DNA from: Lepidurus packardi
Lineage: Eukaryota; Arthropoda; Branchiopoda; Notostraca; Triopsidae
Assembly (NCBI GenBank): GCA_023053545.1
Contig: JAKZAN010000007.1
Coordinates: 3,782,001-3,846,000, forward strand
Reading direction: 5' to 3'
DNA length: 64,000 nt
Made by a program: the position numbers and the translations under genes. The notes under the pieces are model-generated. The model was given only the letters and a program-made list of their open reading frames with translations, was not told the origin of the DNA and made no database searches. Positions 34,361-47,666 of this stretch are shown here, in pieces (the stretch's first letter is position 1; each line of letters opens with the position of its first letter).

Positions 34361-36888
34361 TTTTCCGGTAATTCTTCGATTGCGATTTTTTGCACAATAA
34401 AGCGTGAATTAAATCAGAAGTAAATTTGTTCGAAATGTTTCTTGGGGAAGAACACTTTGAACATTTTGGAAAGAGAATGGAACAATTTGGCATGCAAATG
34501 CTAATCCGGAACGCGTATGTGTGGCCTACTGGCTGCTATGGGTAGTAGTTAGTTCGCTATATTGGAGGATTTGCATACTAGTGTCTTTTAATTAAAAAGG
34601 AGGAATTCATTAAGCTTAGACTGACTCGGTTTTGTTTCTCATCTCTGGGAAGGATTCTTGAATACGTATACGGATCTTAACTCCTGAAATTGGTGTTCCA
34701 GCTAAGTTGAACTGGCATATTTATACGTGTGCTCCGTTATTCAAATGAGGTGATTAGTACTTTACACGTCACGTTTTATGTGTTTCAGCAGATCTCACCA
34801 ACATAGATAAAATCACGAAAAGTTAAAAAAAAACATTTTTTTTTTTTGCTTGATAATGTGGTAGTACCTGATAGATGCCCGTGTTAGGATACATCGTGGA
34901 CCAAGGCGGTACACGTTTAATGAAGGAACATGTGTGGAATTTTGCGCCCGGGGTGTGTGTACTCTACTTAATGAATCTTCGGTGGCTCTTTGTGGGGTGT
35001 TTCCTTTTGCTTCTGAATCTGTGGCCGCAGCTCCGTTCGGGCTAATTACGGAAAATCAACGAACCAAGACCCGCAAAGTATCGTTAAGGTGGACCTATTA
35101 TTAAGAAGGATTTCGTTGTCCGATGTTAAGATTTAAGAAAATCTGAAGAATTTTAAACATTTTTCTATTATTATACCGTTATTATTATCACACTTTTTAT
35201 TTATTATTATACTGTTTTCTATTATATTATACCGGATGATGTACTGGATCATCATATCGGTAAAGAAGTCCGCATAGTCCAACGACAAACAATCATTTGT
35301 GCATTCTAGCTAGTCATTCAAATCACGCAATACATTATCATAATTGCTTTCAGTTAAAGGGAGATGATTTTTTGACAAATGCAATTCTAGAAAATACAAT
35401 TTGATCAAAACTTAATTTTAAAAGAATCAAAATTTCTTAAATCTTGTATTTAATGCAATAAATCTAATTTTGGTGCGACCAAAAAAGAAATGGAAGCAAC
35501 CACTTCGAAACTAGCGCCTTGCATGATCATGACAAAGAGACAAATTGCTCCCTTAATTGATCCTAACAAAGTAAGCCTCTCCTTCTAACCTATAGGATTT
35601 CCCACATGCTATATGTGCGTTATCTAGCATGTTATTCCTTATTCATTGTTCTCCGTGATCGTGCCAGCAAAACTGGCCGATCTATAATTACCCTCGTTCA
35701 TGAGCTAGCAGTGTCACTCATTAGCCCCGCCTCTGTGACCCTTTTCTGTATGGCATGGGCCCGTATCCAACTGGGGAGATATGGCATCTAATAACTGTAA
35801 ACACAATAATGTTCACGCACAGGCCGGTCCATAATTGTCAAAGCTCTCAAGTCCGTCTCTCTCTCTCTCCCTTTCGCTCTGCATTTAGCTAAAGTGCAGA
35901 AATGCATATGGCAATATGAGGGGAATGCGTCCACATACAACTCTACATACTCTTGTGTGTGGTCGCACGAACATAATGAACTTTTCATAGCACATAGCAA
36001 TGCCGACTCGCGGTGGGGGAAGTCCAAGATAAAGCCTCTTGTGACAGTGTCGCTTTATATTATTGACGAGGGCTAGGAGATTCGTGTTTCGTTTAATACG
36101 TCACCAGGCTTTTTCGACGAAAGGAAAGAAAACGACTTTCGACGAAAGGAAAGAAGGGAATCTTCTCTTTGTGGTTAGATTCTGTTAGAAGTTTAAGTTT
36201 AGTTTCCCAACACTTTGACGCCCCTTACTGCATTAAAAGTTTGGAGTGATGCTTATCCATTACTCGGGTATTAGCCAGAAAAGTGTGTAATAGCACAGTT
36301 TCTAAGGGAGAGACGGCTGGGGAATTATGGGAAGGGGTAAAATTGCTCCTTTTCTTACTCTGAAATTATATCTCCAGGACTGTAAAGATCGCAGTGACGC
36401 ATGGTTCCGTTCTGCGGTACAGAACTATATAAAAGAAATATGGCCCATATAAGGTACAATCACAAGAAAATGTGATTGCCTTGCATCACTCTTTGGCCCC
36501 GAGAATTAAAACCTAACGCAGATTGGGCACTGTGCAAATCTATACCCTCTCACGTACAGCGAGGAACTCGCTCGGCGTTGCTGCAGCGATTTCGAGACTT
36601 TTCTAGCTATCCTAAGCCTATAGGAGAACTTTTCGGAAATTTCGTTTTGGGATGAGGTGCTGTTTTTCTTATGCTTTGCATGGTAGCCTTTGATCTATAA
36701 CGGCGGTATATGCCACCATCTCAGTTTGATGTAATGCAATTTTTGGCGCAACTTATTTTTCTTTATACGACATATCTTGTGACAAGTTATAAAAGTCAGT
36801 TCAATATTGGGTTCCCCTTTCGGCGAAGGCTTTCAAAGAGGAAATGTGGCTAGAATCGCGGAAAAAGCAGGAGAACAAATCTTGAAAA

Positions 36889-37153
36889 ATTGGATTCCGT
36901 TGATCCATGGAATCTAATACACGTGGCTTAACATTAACCTTTCTTTTGATAACCCGAGAATGTATTAACAGTATTATAACGAAACCGGCAATTGGCGCGA
37001 GCCTACGTCGGAAATAAATTTATAAAAACTATCTTCTTTAATCAAGAATTGGAATAATTGGATCCTGTTGATCCATGGAATCTAATGTATCGTAGATTGT
37101 ACAATACTATACTAAACTATACTGTACAAACCATGGCTTAACATTAAACTCTT
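36889..37153 (+). repeat. Local imperfect duplication
   Basis: ATTGGATTCCGTTGATCCAT with GGAATCTAAT and GGCTTAACATTAA (from 36889) recurs at 37057 as ATTGGATCCTGTTGATCCAT with GGAATCTAAT and, after an insert of about 45 bp, GGCTTAACATTAA. Each unit contains a small self-complementary part (GGATTCC/GGAATC). No coding content. Confidence 0.65.
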
Positions 37154-39207
37154 CTGTAATCAAGAATTGGATTGAATCAGTTAGCTATTATTAGTACCCT
37201 AACCTTATTATTATAAATTTGTACTTTCGGAAAGCTTTAGAAAGTTTATGAAACCACGTTTTTGTAGTACAATGAAATAGTAAATCCTTATGCAGAACTT
37301 GTTCATTTGTTTATGAATTTACAGGCTGAGCTCAGATCTTAAGAATTCTTTTCAGCTTTCTTTCCGGAATTTATTAGGCTTTCCGTATAGACGAGGGATT
37401 GCTGGGGGCAAGAAGGGCTCTGTATGATGCTTCTATTTCTATGGTCTTGTGTGGTTTACTGGAGTACATACAAGGTTTCTTTCTATGGCGGCCTAAGTAA
37501 AAGTTGTTGTGTATATAAGGGCTCCAAATGGGGCTTGGTTGGTATCTATTACATCAGAATAGCGCGATAACATTTTAGGGCCTCCTTGATGTAAAGGTGT
37601 GCTCTTCTTCTCCCACCTTTGCCCATTTGCGGTAACATGTCTTCCCACGTCGCATTTCTTCGCTTTGCTGGTAGTAAGCCTCCTTAGCTCCTTTTCTATG
37701 GTAATACTTCTTTATTAATACAGCAGAACCGGGGAACCGTCTTATGAATTATGCACAAACGTATATAAAAGTACAAACCTAACGCATTATACCCCTCACA
37801 TAAGGAAAGTTGTGTAACTTACCTACTCTCTCACTATTCATGTTTATATGTTATATTTCTTCAGTTATTAATTGAAAGTTTTTGACAAAAGTCAGAAATG
37901 ATTTCCTTGCCAATAAGGTTTAAACCAGACGTTAGCCAGTCAAGCAAGGTAAATCAGCAAGGTAAACCGAAAATGAAAACTCTTTTAAGTCAAGTCTTAC
38001 CGATTTTTAAATTTTAAATAAGCGAATTTTCGGGAAAAAATGGAAAATGAAACCAAGGGAATTTGGAATCAGAAATGAAACTTCAAATTGCAGGACACCT
38101 TGGACCCCTATCTTCTGTGTCGGAAGGGCTGGTTTATAGCCATTCTGTGGGTTGCATTATGACGTCAGTATTCGGACCAATTAGCAGTCAGGGGGGAGTT
38201 ATCTTCTTGAGGAGGGCGAGAATATCGTAAAACAGAGAGGAAATTCACAGGCGTTTCACACCACTTCAAGGGAGGCTATAATACACACTGGAAAATTGGT
38301 GATCCACTCTTTGCGACGCCCACGTGACCTCAATAAATGTTGTTTGTATAGAAGAGGTTTCCGATTTCGCCTTCTATTGACGAGCACAGAAAGAGGAGGA
38401 AGTTTCGAGGAAATTTCGAAGGAATAGCCCAGTAATTTTAAGCCTTGAGCTTGTACCTTGAGGGCTTGTTTTCTTTCACCTCTACTGCACCGATACCCGG
38501 CAAAGTATCGAGAAGGATGTTTTTCCATGATCCAGTGTGGTGCACTAAAGTACAGTAATAGCTCCAAACTATTGCAGAAGGAGTTTCATGTTAACAACAC
38601 TAAGCACATCAAAGCACTGTTCAAAGGGGAAAAAATCAGAAAAAAAGAAAAAAGCATCGGGAAATCGCATAAAACCCCGCCAATCCCGCTTAGAGCGGAA
38701 AAACTGTTGCAGTTTTACTTAATAAATATTTTTAGCGTGGGTCACATAAATGATTGGGTGAAGGCTCACCCAAGCCTGGCAAAGGAAATGGGGTTCCTGT
38801 GAAGACATGACATATGTATCTAAAGTTCGTGTTACTTTTTTTGTTTATGTTTTTTGTTTTATTTTTTTTAGGGGGGTTAACCGGGCGGGGCTGCCAATGT
38901 CAACGCTGTCGTTGATTGACAAGTGTATCAGGCGATGAGAGAGAGCGAGTTTCTGTGGGGCGTGGGTTTCGGGAACTTCCATGTATAGTGACACACATGC
39001 ATTTCGTGACAAAATCCCGCCTGCAACGTTGCTGCAACTTCGGAAGGAATACTAGTTTCCTTCAAGATGAACAGTTTCGCATCTCCTCCCTTTTCCCAAA
39101 TATTCATAACTTGTAGGATTTTGCCCTGAATACTAATACATTTCTACTTATTAACTAATGAAAAGGTATTAAACAGGCTTCTAAGTAAAACTTGGCTATA
39201 GTAGCTG

Positions 39208-39273
39208 GAATTTGGTGGAAATTTGATAGAAGCTTGATGGAAATTGATGGAAACTAATGGAAGTTGATGGAAT
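39208..39273 (+). repeat. Short degenerate minisatellite
   Basis: Five or six loosely tandem copies of a ~10-bp unit close to TTGATGGAAA are seen, with variants such as TTGATAGAAG and CTAATGGAAG. Non-coding. Confidence 0.6.
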
Positions 39274-39309
39274 GTCTGCTATTGCGATGTATAATTCTTG
39301 CCCTAGAAC

Positions 39310-39334
39310 TATACCTCTACGACGTAGAGGTATA
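39310..39334. repeat. Perfect 12-bp hairpin palindrome
   Basis: TATACCTCTACG and CGTAGAGGTATA are exact reverse complements separated by one A. No open frame or transposon end explains it. Confidence 0.8.
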
Positions 39335-39730
39335 CATCACACGTAGAGCTCCAGGCCTGAAATGCTGAATGAAGTTTTTGTTAGTTTAGTTTCCTTCCTA
39401 TCTAGGCCTTTTTCGCCTTTCTTTGTAATCCTGTTTACCAAACAAGTGTGAGAGAAAACTGGAACAAAGTTTCCTTCCCAGTCACCTCAGCGATCTTCTT
39501 TTATGTGCTCTTTCTTATAGAGCTAATGTTTGACAGCATTTTTTTCTCCTCCCAAGTGGTCTTTGTGCTGTTGAAAAGACTCTTGCTGCCCTCAGCCTCT
39601 TTGCAAGACCCCTCATTTATTATTTTCTTCACACTTTTTTCCAAGGAAGTTTTATTTGTTGCCTTTACTTAGTCCTCACTCAAAAGTTGTTTCTCCATTT
39701 GCCTCCATTGTTGCGCATTGTAACGTCTTA

Positions 39731-39744
39731 CCCCCCCCCCCCCC
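39731..39744 (+). repeat. Homopolymer C14
   Basis: A run of 14 C followed by ACTTCG and nine A. It is conspicuous in AT-rich surroundings and its length may be unreliable in assembly. Confidence 0.8.
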
Positions 39745-40967
39745 ACTTCGAAAAAAAAATCAATGCATTTCTTCAAGGATCTGTCCCGAATTTGGCGCGA
39801 AGGAGAAGAATAGGCCCTCGTCGTCTGCAAACAAATGATTAATCCAGTCACACGTTGAAGTCTTAGAGGTTTCGGTATTGATTAGCTCCGATGCTATGTT
39901 TCCCGTTATCGACTTTCTGGCAATATTATAGAAGGTCTACAAAATTTTCTCCTGTTTCTGTACACATCTTGTCAGAATGTTAGATTTTATGCATGAAATT
40001 CTGACACACCCAGCCAACTATTTCTTTTTTTACCTTTGCCATAGAAAAGGAAGTCTTTGATGGATGGAGTCGAAAGATTTCGCAAGCTTAAGACTTACTT
40101 CTGCAGAAATGAAAAATAATGCTCTTTTTTGATCTTCTTTGCCCTTTCTTGATGCTAAAGCCGTGCACTTTATTCCAGTTGCGCTAGAAAGCCTAAGTGA
40201 GCGGAATAAGTAAAAGTTCGTGACAAAGTACAGCCGAAAGCTTCCAAAAAGCTGATTTGGAGTTAATCGTTGATAAAAATTGAGAATTTGAGCACCAAGT
40301 TAGGTACCGTGACGTCAGCAGTTCTTTTTTTGCGGAAGGAGTATTTGCAAAACAACTGCTGTGTGCTTTTTGGCTGACTTGCAAGGTAAATTAAGAATAT
40401 CAGCTAGATCATCAGCTGGGGTCCTTGATCCTCGAGAGCGACGGTTGCTACGGCCTGATCCTGACAGAGATGTAAGGGGGTTCGGTAAAGTGCTTTATTG
40501 GCAGTAATAAGCAGAATGGCAGTAAGTAGAGCAGAAAGTTCATTAATAAGGGACGTGGTGCGGGTTTTACGGTCATACGTTGTTTGCACACATAGTTAGC
40601 ATGGAACCCGTAAAAACATGGACTCGCAATTACATGCATACAAACGGGCAAATTGGGTCCAGACAGTATGGTGCACCGTATCGCTATAGACAGCGTTGTA
40701 TCAATCAAACACATCCATTTTAGATCCTTTGATACCATTGGCATGATTGACACGTGAATTGCTATAATGCCTCAATTCAAGTCCACGTATATGAAGGGGT
40801 TCCCAATAGAATTTAATAGGTTAAGCCCTTTGTAAGTCTTGAACATATAATTCGGTCAACCTAACGCTATTTGTTCAGTCCGTTTATTAGTTGAATATTT
40901 GAAGCTTGTGACGTCAAGTTTGGATACTGCAGCTTTAGAGTGTAGGATATCGGGTTACCTTGGTCAT

Positions 40968-40995
40968 TTTGGGAGGTGATCTATCACCTCCCAAA
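40968..40995. repeat. Perfect 13-bp hairpin palindrome
   Basis: TTTGGGAGGTGAT and ATCACCTCCCAAA are exact reverse complements separated by CT. It lies 50 bp after a TGACGTCA octamer. Confidence 0.8.
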
Positions 40996-41272
40996 GGATC
41001 CTCTCTGTTTTAACAAGGCGTGGGCTCGTGACAACCTGATACATCTTTTTTTTATTTTTACTTTTTTTTTTATTTTGTAATACATAATAAAAAGCCGTAA
41101 TACATTATAATTTTAAAGTAAAGAAGTAATTTTTGTTGCAATTTCCTAGTTGTATTCTAAGCTTTAATGTTACATTGCAATCATGAATGACTTCATATGT
41201 CAAGTTTCAATATGTTAAGTTTCATTGTAATTTTAACAACTATACGGATACTGTACTAGAAGGTCCAAATGA

Positions 41273-41325
41273 AAGGTCCATCACTTAATCGTTCATCACT
41301 TAAGGTCCATCACTTAACCGTATTG
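41273..41325 (+). repeat. Short tandem repeat with GGTCCATCACTTAA unit
   Basis: GGTCCATCACTTAA occurs twice with a partial copy (GTTCATCACTTAA) between the two. Non-coding. Confidence 0.65.
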
Positions 41326-41810
41326 GGCTTCATCATCCAAAACAAACATCAAGAATGAAAAGAATAAAAACAAACCATTTTTCTTAAAGTCGACTGGCCT
41401 GAGAAGCGTCAAGTAGGAATGCCGGAGCAGAGCTAAGAAACCCGGCCAGGTTCCAATCGCTTCACTCGGTCCACAACTTCCTCATTGTAGAAAGATAAAG
41501 GTACCGCAGGAAATTAACTCGTGTCAGGTCGGACTTGTAGCTTTACTCCTAACACTACCCGAAGTAGTTGTCCTGCGTTCCTTTTTATGCGCGTTATAGT
41601 ATTTGACTGCTATAAAAAACGTACCATGTTACGGCTCGAACAACGTTTTTCTAACGCGTAATAATACGCTTCAAAGTTATGTTTTCGGCAGAAAACAAAC
41701 GCTTATCTATTTGAACGCCAAAAAGGGGAACAGTAAAACAATTAAAATACGCTAAAGAATAAGACTGAAAAGGAGTCAGAGATTTGGTTGCCACTTGTAG
41801 TTTGTGTTAA

Positions 41811-42017
41811 ATGACTATAGCCACATAAGAAACACGTTGTTTTGAAAAAAAGAGTAAAAAATCTAGTTTCCGAAAATATGTTTATTTTTATCATGTATAA
41901 AACCATAACTGCGATATTAAGAAAATAAGAACTCTAGAATTCAAACGGGGCATTTTTGCCATTGGCCAGGGCGGTGACGTGAGCCCTGTGAGGTAGCATT
42001 AGTCCTGGGCGCTCCAC
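41811..42017. mobile_element. Degraded piggyBac-like MITE copy (left part)
   Basis: After TTAA at 41807-41810 the sequence ATGACTATAGCCAC is a decayed form of the end AGGGCAGTAGCCAC of the element at 44768. The next 200 bp align with that element (shared AAATCTAGTTTC, TTAAGAAAATAAGAA, GCATTTTTGCC-like and GCGCTCCAC/GCGCCAC). A matching right end was not found. Confidence 0.6.
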
Positions 42018-43406
42018 AGACGCTGTGTTTCGTGTGTAGAAAGTGTCAAAGTGAGCTCCCTAAACGAATGGCAGAAGACTCGGACAAAAGCGAGTATTTT
42101 GACAGAAGTCACATTCTGGAGGGTGAAGGGACGGAATTTGATGAGTGTTTTAGCATTCCTTTGCCAGTCAAGCGACGGCCTGCCATAAACAAAGGGTAGG
42201 CCCACACGGTGTATAGGTACAAACCTATATACTGTGGGTCAGGCATTAAATTGTAACATTACGAAATTTATCCCTTCTGGAATGATCAGGAACATACCTG
42301 CTACCGATTTTTTTGCAGTAAATTTTCTGGATCTAGGAACTTAAAGGGCACTATAAATAATACAATTCTTAAATCAAGTAATTTTATCCAAAATTAAAGT
42401 ATATTACAAAGACGATCTAGATTATATCATGGTCGTAACTATGATTACATTGATATATTTGCATGAGTCAACGATTCCCCTGTGTCTATTTTTTCTTTTT
42501 TTTAGACATGTATATTCTTAAAAGTATATAGCATTGGGCGAAGTCGTTTATTTTTGTTATTTTTTGGCGCAGAAAATGCTTGGGAGCATCAGATCCCAAT
42601 CTCCGCAGTATTGACCCCGAGACCAACGTTTTATTCAACATTTGGGTGTGCCGACCCTGGGATAGTTTAGGTGTAGGCGTTTGCGTGCCAAATTGCGGGT
42701 TTCTTAGATAGTTTTTCACATTGTTTTATTTTCAAAGAATGTTGCGCAGTATGTTCCATGAGCCAAAAGTTTTTTGGCTAAGCGATTTCTTTTGTTCTTT
42801 CTGAATATCTTTGGAATCGGGGAGTTTCGCCCAAACTGAGGCCAGCAAGTTGTTGCGGACGGTTATAAAACGAGAATCGGTGTCGCCGTCCGTTATATGG
42901 GGAGCCAAACGCAGTCACAGGGAAGACCTTTTGGGTGCCATAGAATCTTGACAGAGCTAGAACGTCTTGCCACTCGGAAGTCTTTTTATGACGAACTGGC
43001 GCTTGGGGGCCTTTTCGGACGTTATGGGTAAGAAAAAAGGGGGCGAAGAAACGCTCAACGACTCCGACTCGCGACGTCCGTTTACGAAAGGCGCACCCCA
43101 ACTTGTGTGGTACTAACACACTTAATTAGATGACCTACCCCCACCCCTTCTTCTGCCTTCCAGGAAAAATAAAAGAAATGTCCCAATCTATTAAATCTCT
43201 ACCTTCAAAAGTATTGTAACCAAATCTGGAGCAATTCTTTAGGGGCTTGGAAATCAATAAAGTCACTACTCAGTTTTTGCAAGACTTTTGCGAATTGGGG
43301 CTTCATAGTTATTACTGAGCTTTAAGATACGAATAGTGTATAAATGATATAACAGGGCATGGTATTGTATACTATCATGTATGCATATTGTTTTAGTTCA
43401 AATTTC

Positions 43407-43854
43407 GGCAACGCGACACAAAGACGACTAGATAAAAGGACTCCGTGTACCCGATACAGGACGCCGGGCCCCAACAGAAGGACGCCAGGGCCATAATTTT
43501 TGAAGGGACCAATAGAACTTCGAATTAAAATACTATCTGCTCATTGGTTAAGCGCCAACGAGATTAAACAAATACGTCACAAGGACTCGGGACCCCGATA
43601 GAAGGACGCCTAACCTAACCTAACGGAACCTAACCATGTGACTTATTCTTTAATACGTCTTAAGCACTTTCCCGTTGGCCCTTAACCAATGAGCAGAGAC
43701 TTTTTTAATTGAAGTTCTATTGATCCCTTAAAAAATTGGGGTCCCGGCGTCCTTCTGTTGGGGCCCGGCGTCCTTGTGTCCGGGTCCGGCGTCTTTGCAT
43801 CGGGAACACGGAGTTCTTTTATCGAGTCGTCCATTATGTGTCGTCCTTCTTCCC
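43407..43854. mobile_element. Foldback element, near full length (copy e)
   Basis: The left arm starts GGCAACGCGACACAAAGACG and contains GTGTACCCGATACAGGACGC and CCGGGCCCCAACAGAAGG. Next come the spacer (TGCTCATTGGTTAAGCGCCA), a CCTAACCTAACC core at about 43610-43640, and the mirrored spacer (CTTAACCAATGAGCAGAGAC). The right arm has three tandem units of CGGCGTCCTTxTGT type and ends near CTTCTTCCC. The core runs CCTAA here while copy f runs TTAGG, so the two are oppositely oriented. Confidence 0.85.
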
Positions 43855-44767
43855 TAAGGTTATCAAATTTTATCACTTTCCTTGGCGAATTTCAGGAAGA
43901 ACGACTAACATTTTGGGAAAACATTGGCGGTTAAGGGTGTAGAGAAGAAAAGATTCGCTTGTAGGTGATATCATCGTTCAGCTTTAAGTGGAGTGTTTGT
44001 TTGAACGGATCGTTGCAGCCAAAGAACGAAAAAAATTAAGGAAGATTGTTTCGTGACTGGGAGCCTGGGCAGAATCGCTTTCCTCAGGCGAATTCCAGGG
44101 CTCTCGGGTACTAGGTTGAGCAAAGAACAAGACGTCTCCCGAAAAGAGGAAGCTGTAACCCCAAATCTTTTTACTTTTTGGTCTGTCGGTGGTAGTACAG
44201 TATGTCATGGTGGTCGCATGTCGATGTCTGTTAGTAGAACTCAAAGCCTAAGTGAGCCCCGACCATAATGGTCGTTGCTCTCTGAGTATCTCCAAATCTC
44301 TCTTGGTTTCTCATTCCGCTACGGTTTGGCTCGTATCTTGTTATTTCAGCTCCTTTTATATATATATATATTTTTTTTAATCTCGAAATCCTAAAATCCT
44401 TTAAGTCCCAGCCTAGTATAGGTTTGACTACCTTTTCCTCCACTGCCTTTCTAAAATTGCGAAGATTTACCCAAGTTTATGCCGACAATATATCGTTTTT
44501 TTGTGTAATGCCATGTTTACATTACCAGAAACTTTCTTGTCGACATATGTTACTAATCTTGTCAAGTGGCTCGCGGTACAACTCACAGCTTTACGGCGCA
44601 GACAAGTATTTTAATCTTTCAAAGATGTTTGCAGTCTACATCTATAGTATTCTAAGAATTACCTATTTTTTTAAAGCCCTTCAGCTCTTATTGGCATTCA
44701 AACTTTCGCACTTGACGTCACAGACGTATCCTGGCATGCTGGTTTATAAGGCTCATCACTGGCTTAA

Positions 44768-45292
44768 AGGGCAGTAGCCACCAAAAATCAACTATGTCGT
44801 AAAAAGAAAAAAAAAATCTAGTTTCTGGTTATTAGTTTCTTTTTATCATGCGCGAAATAGTAACTGAGATTAAGAAAATAAGAAGTCTAAGATTCAAACC
44901 GGGCATTTTTTGCCCAGCGAGGTCACGTGGTCCTGTGGCGTAGCATCGGTGAGCCACGTTTCCTGGGAGCGCCACAATCGCTACCACAATGTTTATAATT
45001 GTCTTTGATGGCACCTTACTGGCCATTTTGTTCACTAAATCTTACAGAGTACAGAGAAAGTCTATCAACGGAAGTGAATAACCAAGCGCCCATAAACCAT
45101 GCCTGTAATTTGTTCCACCGATACTACGTCACGGCTTTCGTGGAGGGAAAATGCCAAAACTTCGCAAGTCAATAACTCGGGAACGGTTCTTCAGAAAACT
45201 TAAAAACAAAAAGTTCACTTATTCATTTAGAATAATATGTACAATAAGAATCCATCAAAATTCCAATACGCGATGTTGGTGGCTATTGCCCT
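44768..45292. mobile_element. piggyBac-like MITE with TTAA target duplication
   Basis: A 525-bp element begins AGGGCAGTAGCCACC and ends GGTGGCTATTGCCCT. The two ends match as 15-bp inverted repeats with one mismatch. TTAA lies directly outside both ends (44764-44767 and 45293-45296), the target-site duplication typical of the piggyBac superfamily. There is no transposase frame. A related degraded copy is at 41811, and a solo end-like GGCTATTGCCCTT lies near 45483. Confidence 0.8.
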
Positions 45293-46695
45293 TTAACAAA
45301 GTAATCAGAGCTTTCGGGTATGATTGCTATTGAAACGTCTGTGACGTCCTACAGCCACGTGATCTTATTTCGGCTATCTCTCCATTTAATAGCTTAATTA
45401 CCACTTCTCAAACAATGGACAAATGCGTCATTATAGAAGCTAGCTATTTTGGTGTGCCTAAAAGATTTGTCTTTTCATTTTTGGCTATTGCCCTTCACAT
45501 TGACGCCATATAGTAATCCAAACATCTCATGTGTGTTCATGTTAAAGAATATACTCCAAAGTTATTTTCTTATTTTAGTGTCGCAGTAAAATCGTCAAGT
45601 GCAATAAAAGACATCACATATTGGGAAAACAAACAAAAGCCTAAGAAATTCTGACATCTAGAAACGGAAGTGGTCTCCCTTCGTTTCGGTCTTTGTGTGT
45701 GTGTCTGGGCCCGGATTTGGTGGGATATGAAATGGTGCTATTATGGTCCTATCAAATCCTTCCTTCGCCTGTGGTGATCCGTTACGAAGAGGCGTTTGCA
45801 TTTGCTTATTATATCTGCGCCATTTTTTTTACATATACATATATGTGTTCCTGTTATATAAGTCTAGTTTGCATAATGAAGTTGGCATTGGCCAAATGGG
45901 CAAAAAGCTTTATAACTCAAGATGGGATCCAAAAGGACGGCAGAGAATGACCCGAGGAAATGTCTGGGAGCTCATCTTCTCATGGGAAGGAAGTAAACGA
46001 AATGAACCATGGCAAAAAACAAGAGAGAAAAAAAATGGAGCCAAAATGGAAATCATTTGCCCCTGTTTTCCAAGATCCTGTACTTGGCGGCTAAGGGGCA
46101 CTATTCAGCAATCAATATGCGTAAAGTTATTATGTTTTCGTCCGAAGAACTATTTTTCTCGTTTTCCCCTTTTTTAACGGGAAAGTTGGAAAAAAGAAGC
46201 TGATATTTGGTAACTGTCGATCGTTATAGCATCTCAAAAGTTGCTATTACTGCAGATGCCTAGTCCATGGTGGTGATTCACAGACAAATGACTAGGCTAT
46301 TCATTACTTGGTTAGCAACCAGCAGAGGGAATAACAACCTCGTTGCATTGCCCCCGAAACTGTGTACAAAAAATAGACCCGGAATCCATTTAGTTGGGTT
46401 TTTCTTTCGTTTTCTTTTCCCAGAGTTGTTGGCATAGTTTTGATTCCAGGTTCCTTGAAACGCCCGAGTGCGTTCCCAGCTCTGGCAGACGCATCGTTAA
46501 GGTCGTTTTTCTTTGTTTGTCAATTAACTTGACTTTTCGTCTCAGGAAGGTGTTTGTTTAGCAGTCTTAGACTTCTACGTTTCTGAGGTAAACCGAAATA
46601 GAAGAACGAAAAGAATTTTGTTTTTATTTTTCTCCTTTCCTTTTTTGAGAAATAAGGACAAATGTTGCAGCTTATACAAGAAAGAAAACAAGAAA

Positions 46696-46714
46696 AGAGA
46701 GAGAGAGAGAGAGA
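46696..46714 (+). repeat. (AG)n microsatellite
   Basis: A pure AG run of about 19 bp in purine-rich sequence between two pyrimidine-rich stretches. Confidence 0.8.
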
Positions 46715-46856
46715 ACAAAACGGAACATTACGGAATTATTCGAATTACTGCGGAGGATCTGTGAGACACCAAGTGTGGTGATCATGGCTTTGTGGACCGG
46801 AGTTAATCTTTGAGCGTGAAGGATTCATTGTTGGCATGGATTACAGAACGCTGAGT

Positions 46857-47666
46857 CAGCCGCTTTATGAAATCAGACCACTTTATGAAATCAAATTTTG
46901 AGGGATCAATTCAAAATGATAAAATTCGTAGTATTTTAATGCGTTAGTAGAGTCACACTTTCGGATATTAGAATCAGTTTCAAAAGAATCTTCACATGTA
47001 CACAAACGAAACTGCATAGCGATTGCTACGTGGACTGCGCGTACTGACCAAGGACATTGTTTTGACGTCGTTTTGACCAATCCTATCCTTTTCAGCCTAC
47101 TACCCTGGCAATTAAATGAGCAGGTTATTCATTTCGATGACCAGTTCCTTTAATTCACTGGGAAAATTAGAAGGGAAATCGTGTTGAGAACCCTACCCAA
47201 GCGTATGAGTAGGCTTCAAAGGCGCAGTGTTAGTTGTGTTTTTGACGCGTGATTATATAGAAATGGCGACGAACAAGAAAGGGTTGATTTAAATGTAAAG
47301 AGAAGTTGCGGCTCATTGAAACTTATGTTAAATTAAACTTATGTTAAACGTTAAATTTAAAAGATTTGCCACAATGGGAAACGCGTCTCTTAAGTAAAGA
47401 ATTCCTCAATCATCTCTATCAAAATTGTTGAAAACCCGTTCGGAAATAAACAGTAATGGGTGTAGTTAATCTAGATAAAGGAATGTGTGGGCAAGTGTAA
47501 AAAAGTAGACGATACTTTTTTTCTTGGGTTTAAAGAAGCCAGTTTTTTTCACACGCGATTAGCCAAGCATTCTGTTGCATATTTCCGATTTTCGGTTATT
47601 AGAATCTCCACTTAGTATAATCAGTATTCACTGGACAAACGTGATCATAAGAAGCGGCACCAACTG
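46857..47666. mobile_element. Non-autonomous pogo/Tc1-like DNA element, second copy
   Basis: Homologous to 15707-16608 but without the nested foldback insertion. The left end is eroded (CAGCCGCTTTATGAAATCAG). The right end, reverse-complemented, reads CAGTTGGTGCCGCTTCTTAT and is followed by TA. The middle (about 47220-47450), absent from the first copy, shows the original interior. It carries no long frame, so this is also non-autonomous. Confidence 0.7.

Noticed and set aside
43682..43876. Open frames with repeating Arg-Thr-Pro-Gly-Pro-Asp patterns (also at 63617-63949 and 59595-59813)
   Set aside because: They are translations of the ~20-bp minisatellite units in the foldback arms; the repeats are in the DNA and read open in several frames on both strands.
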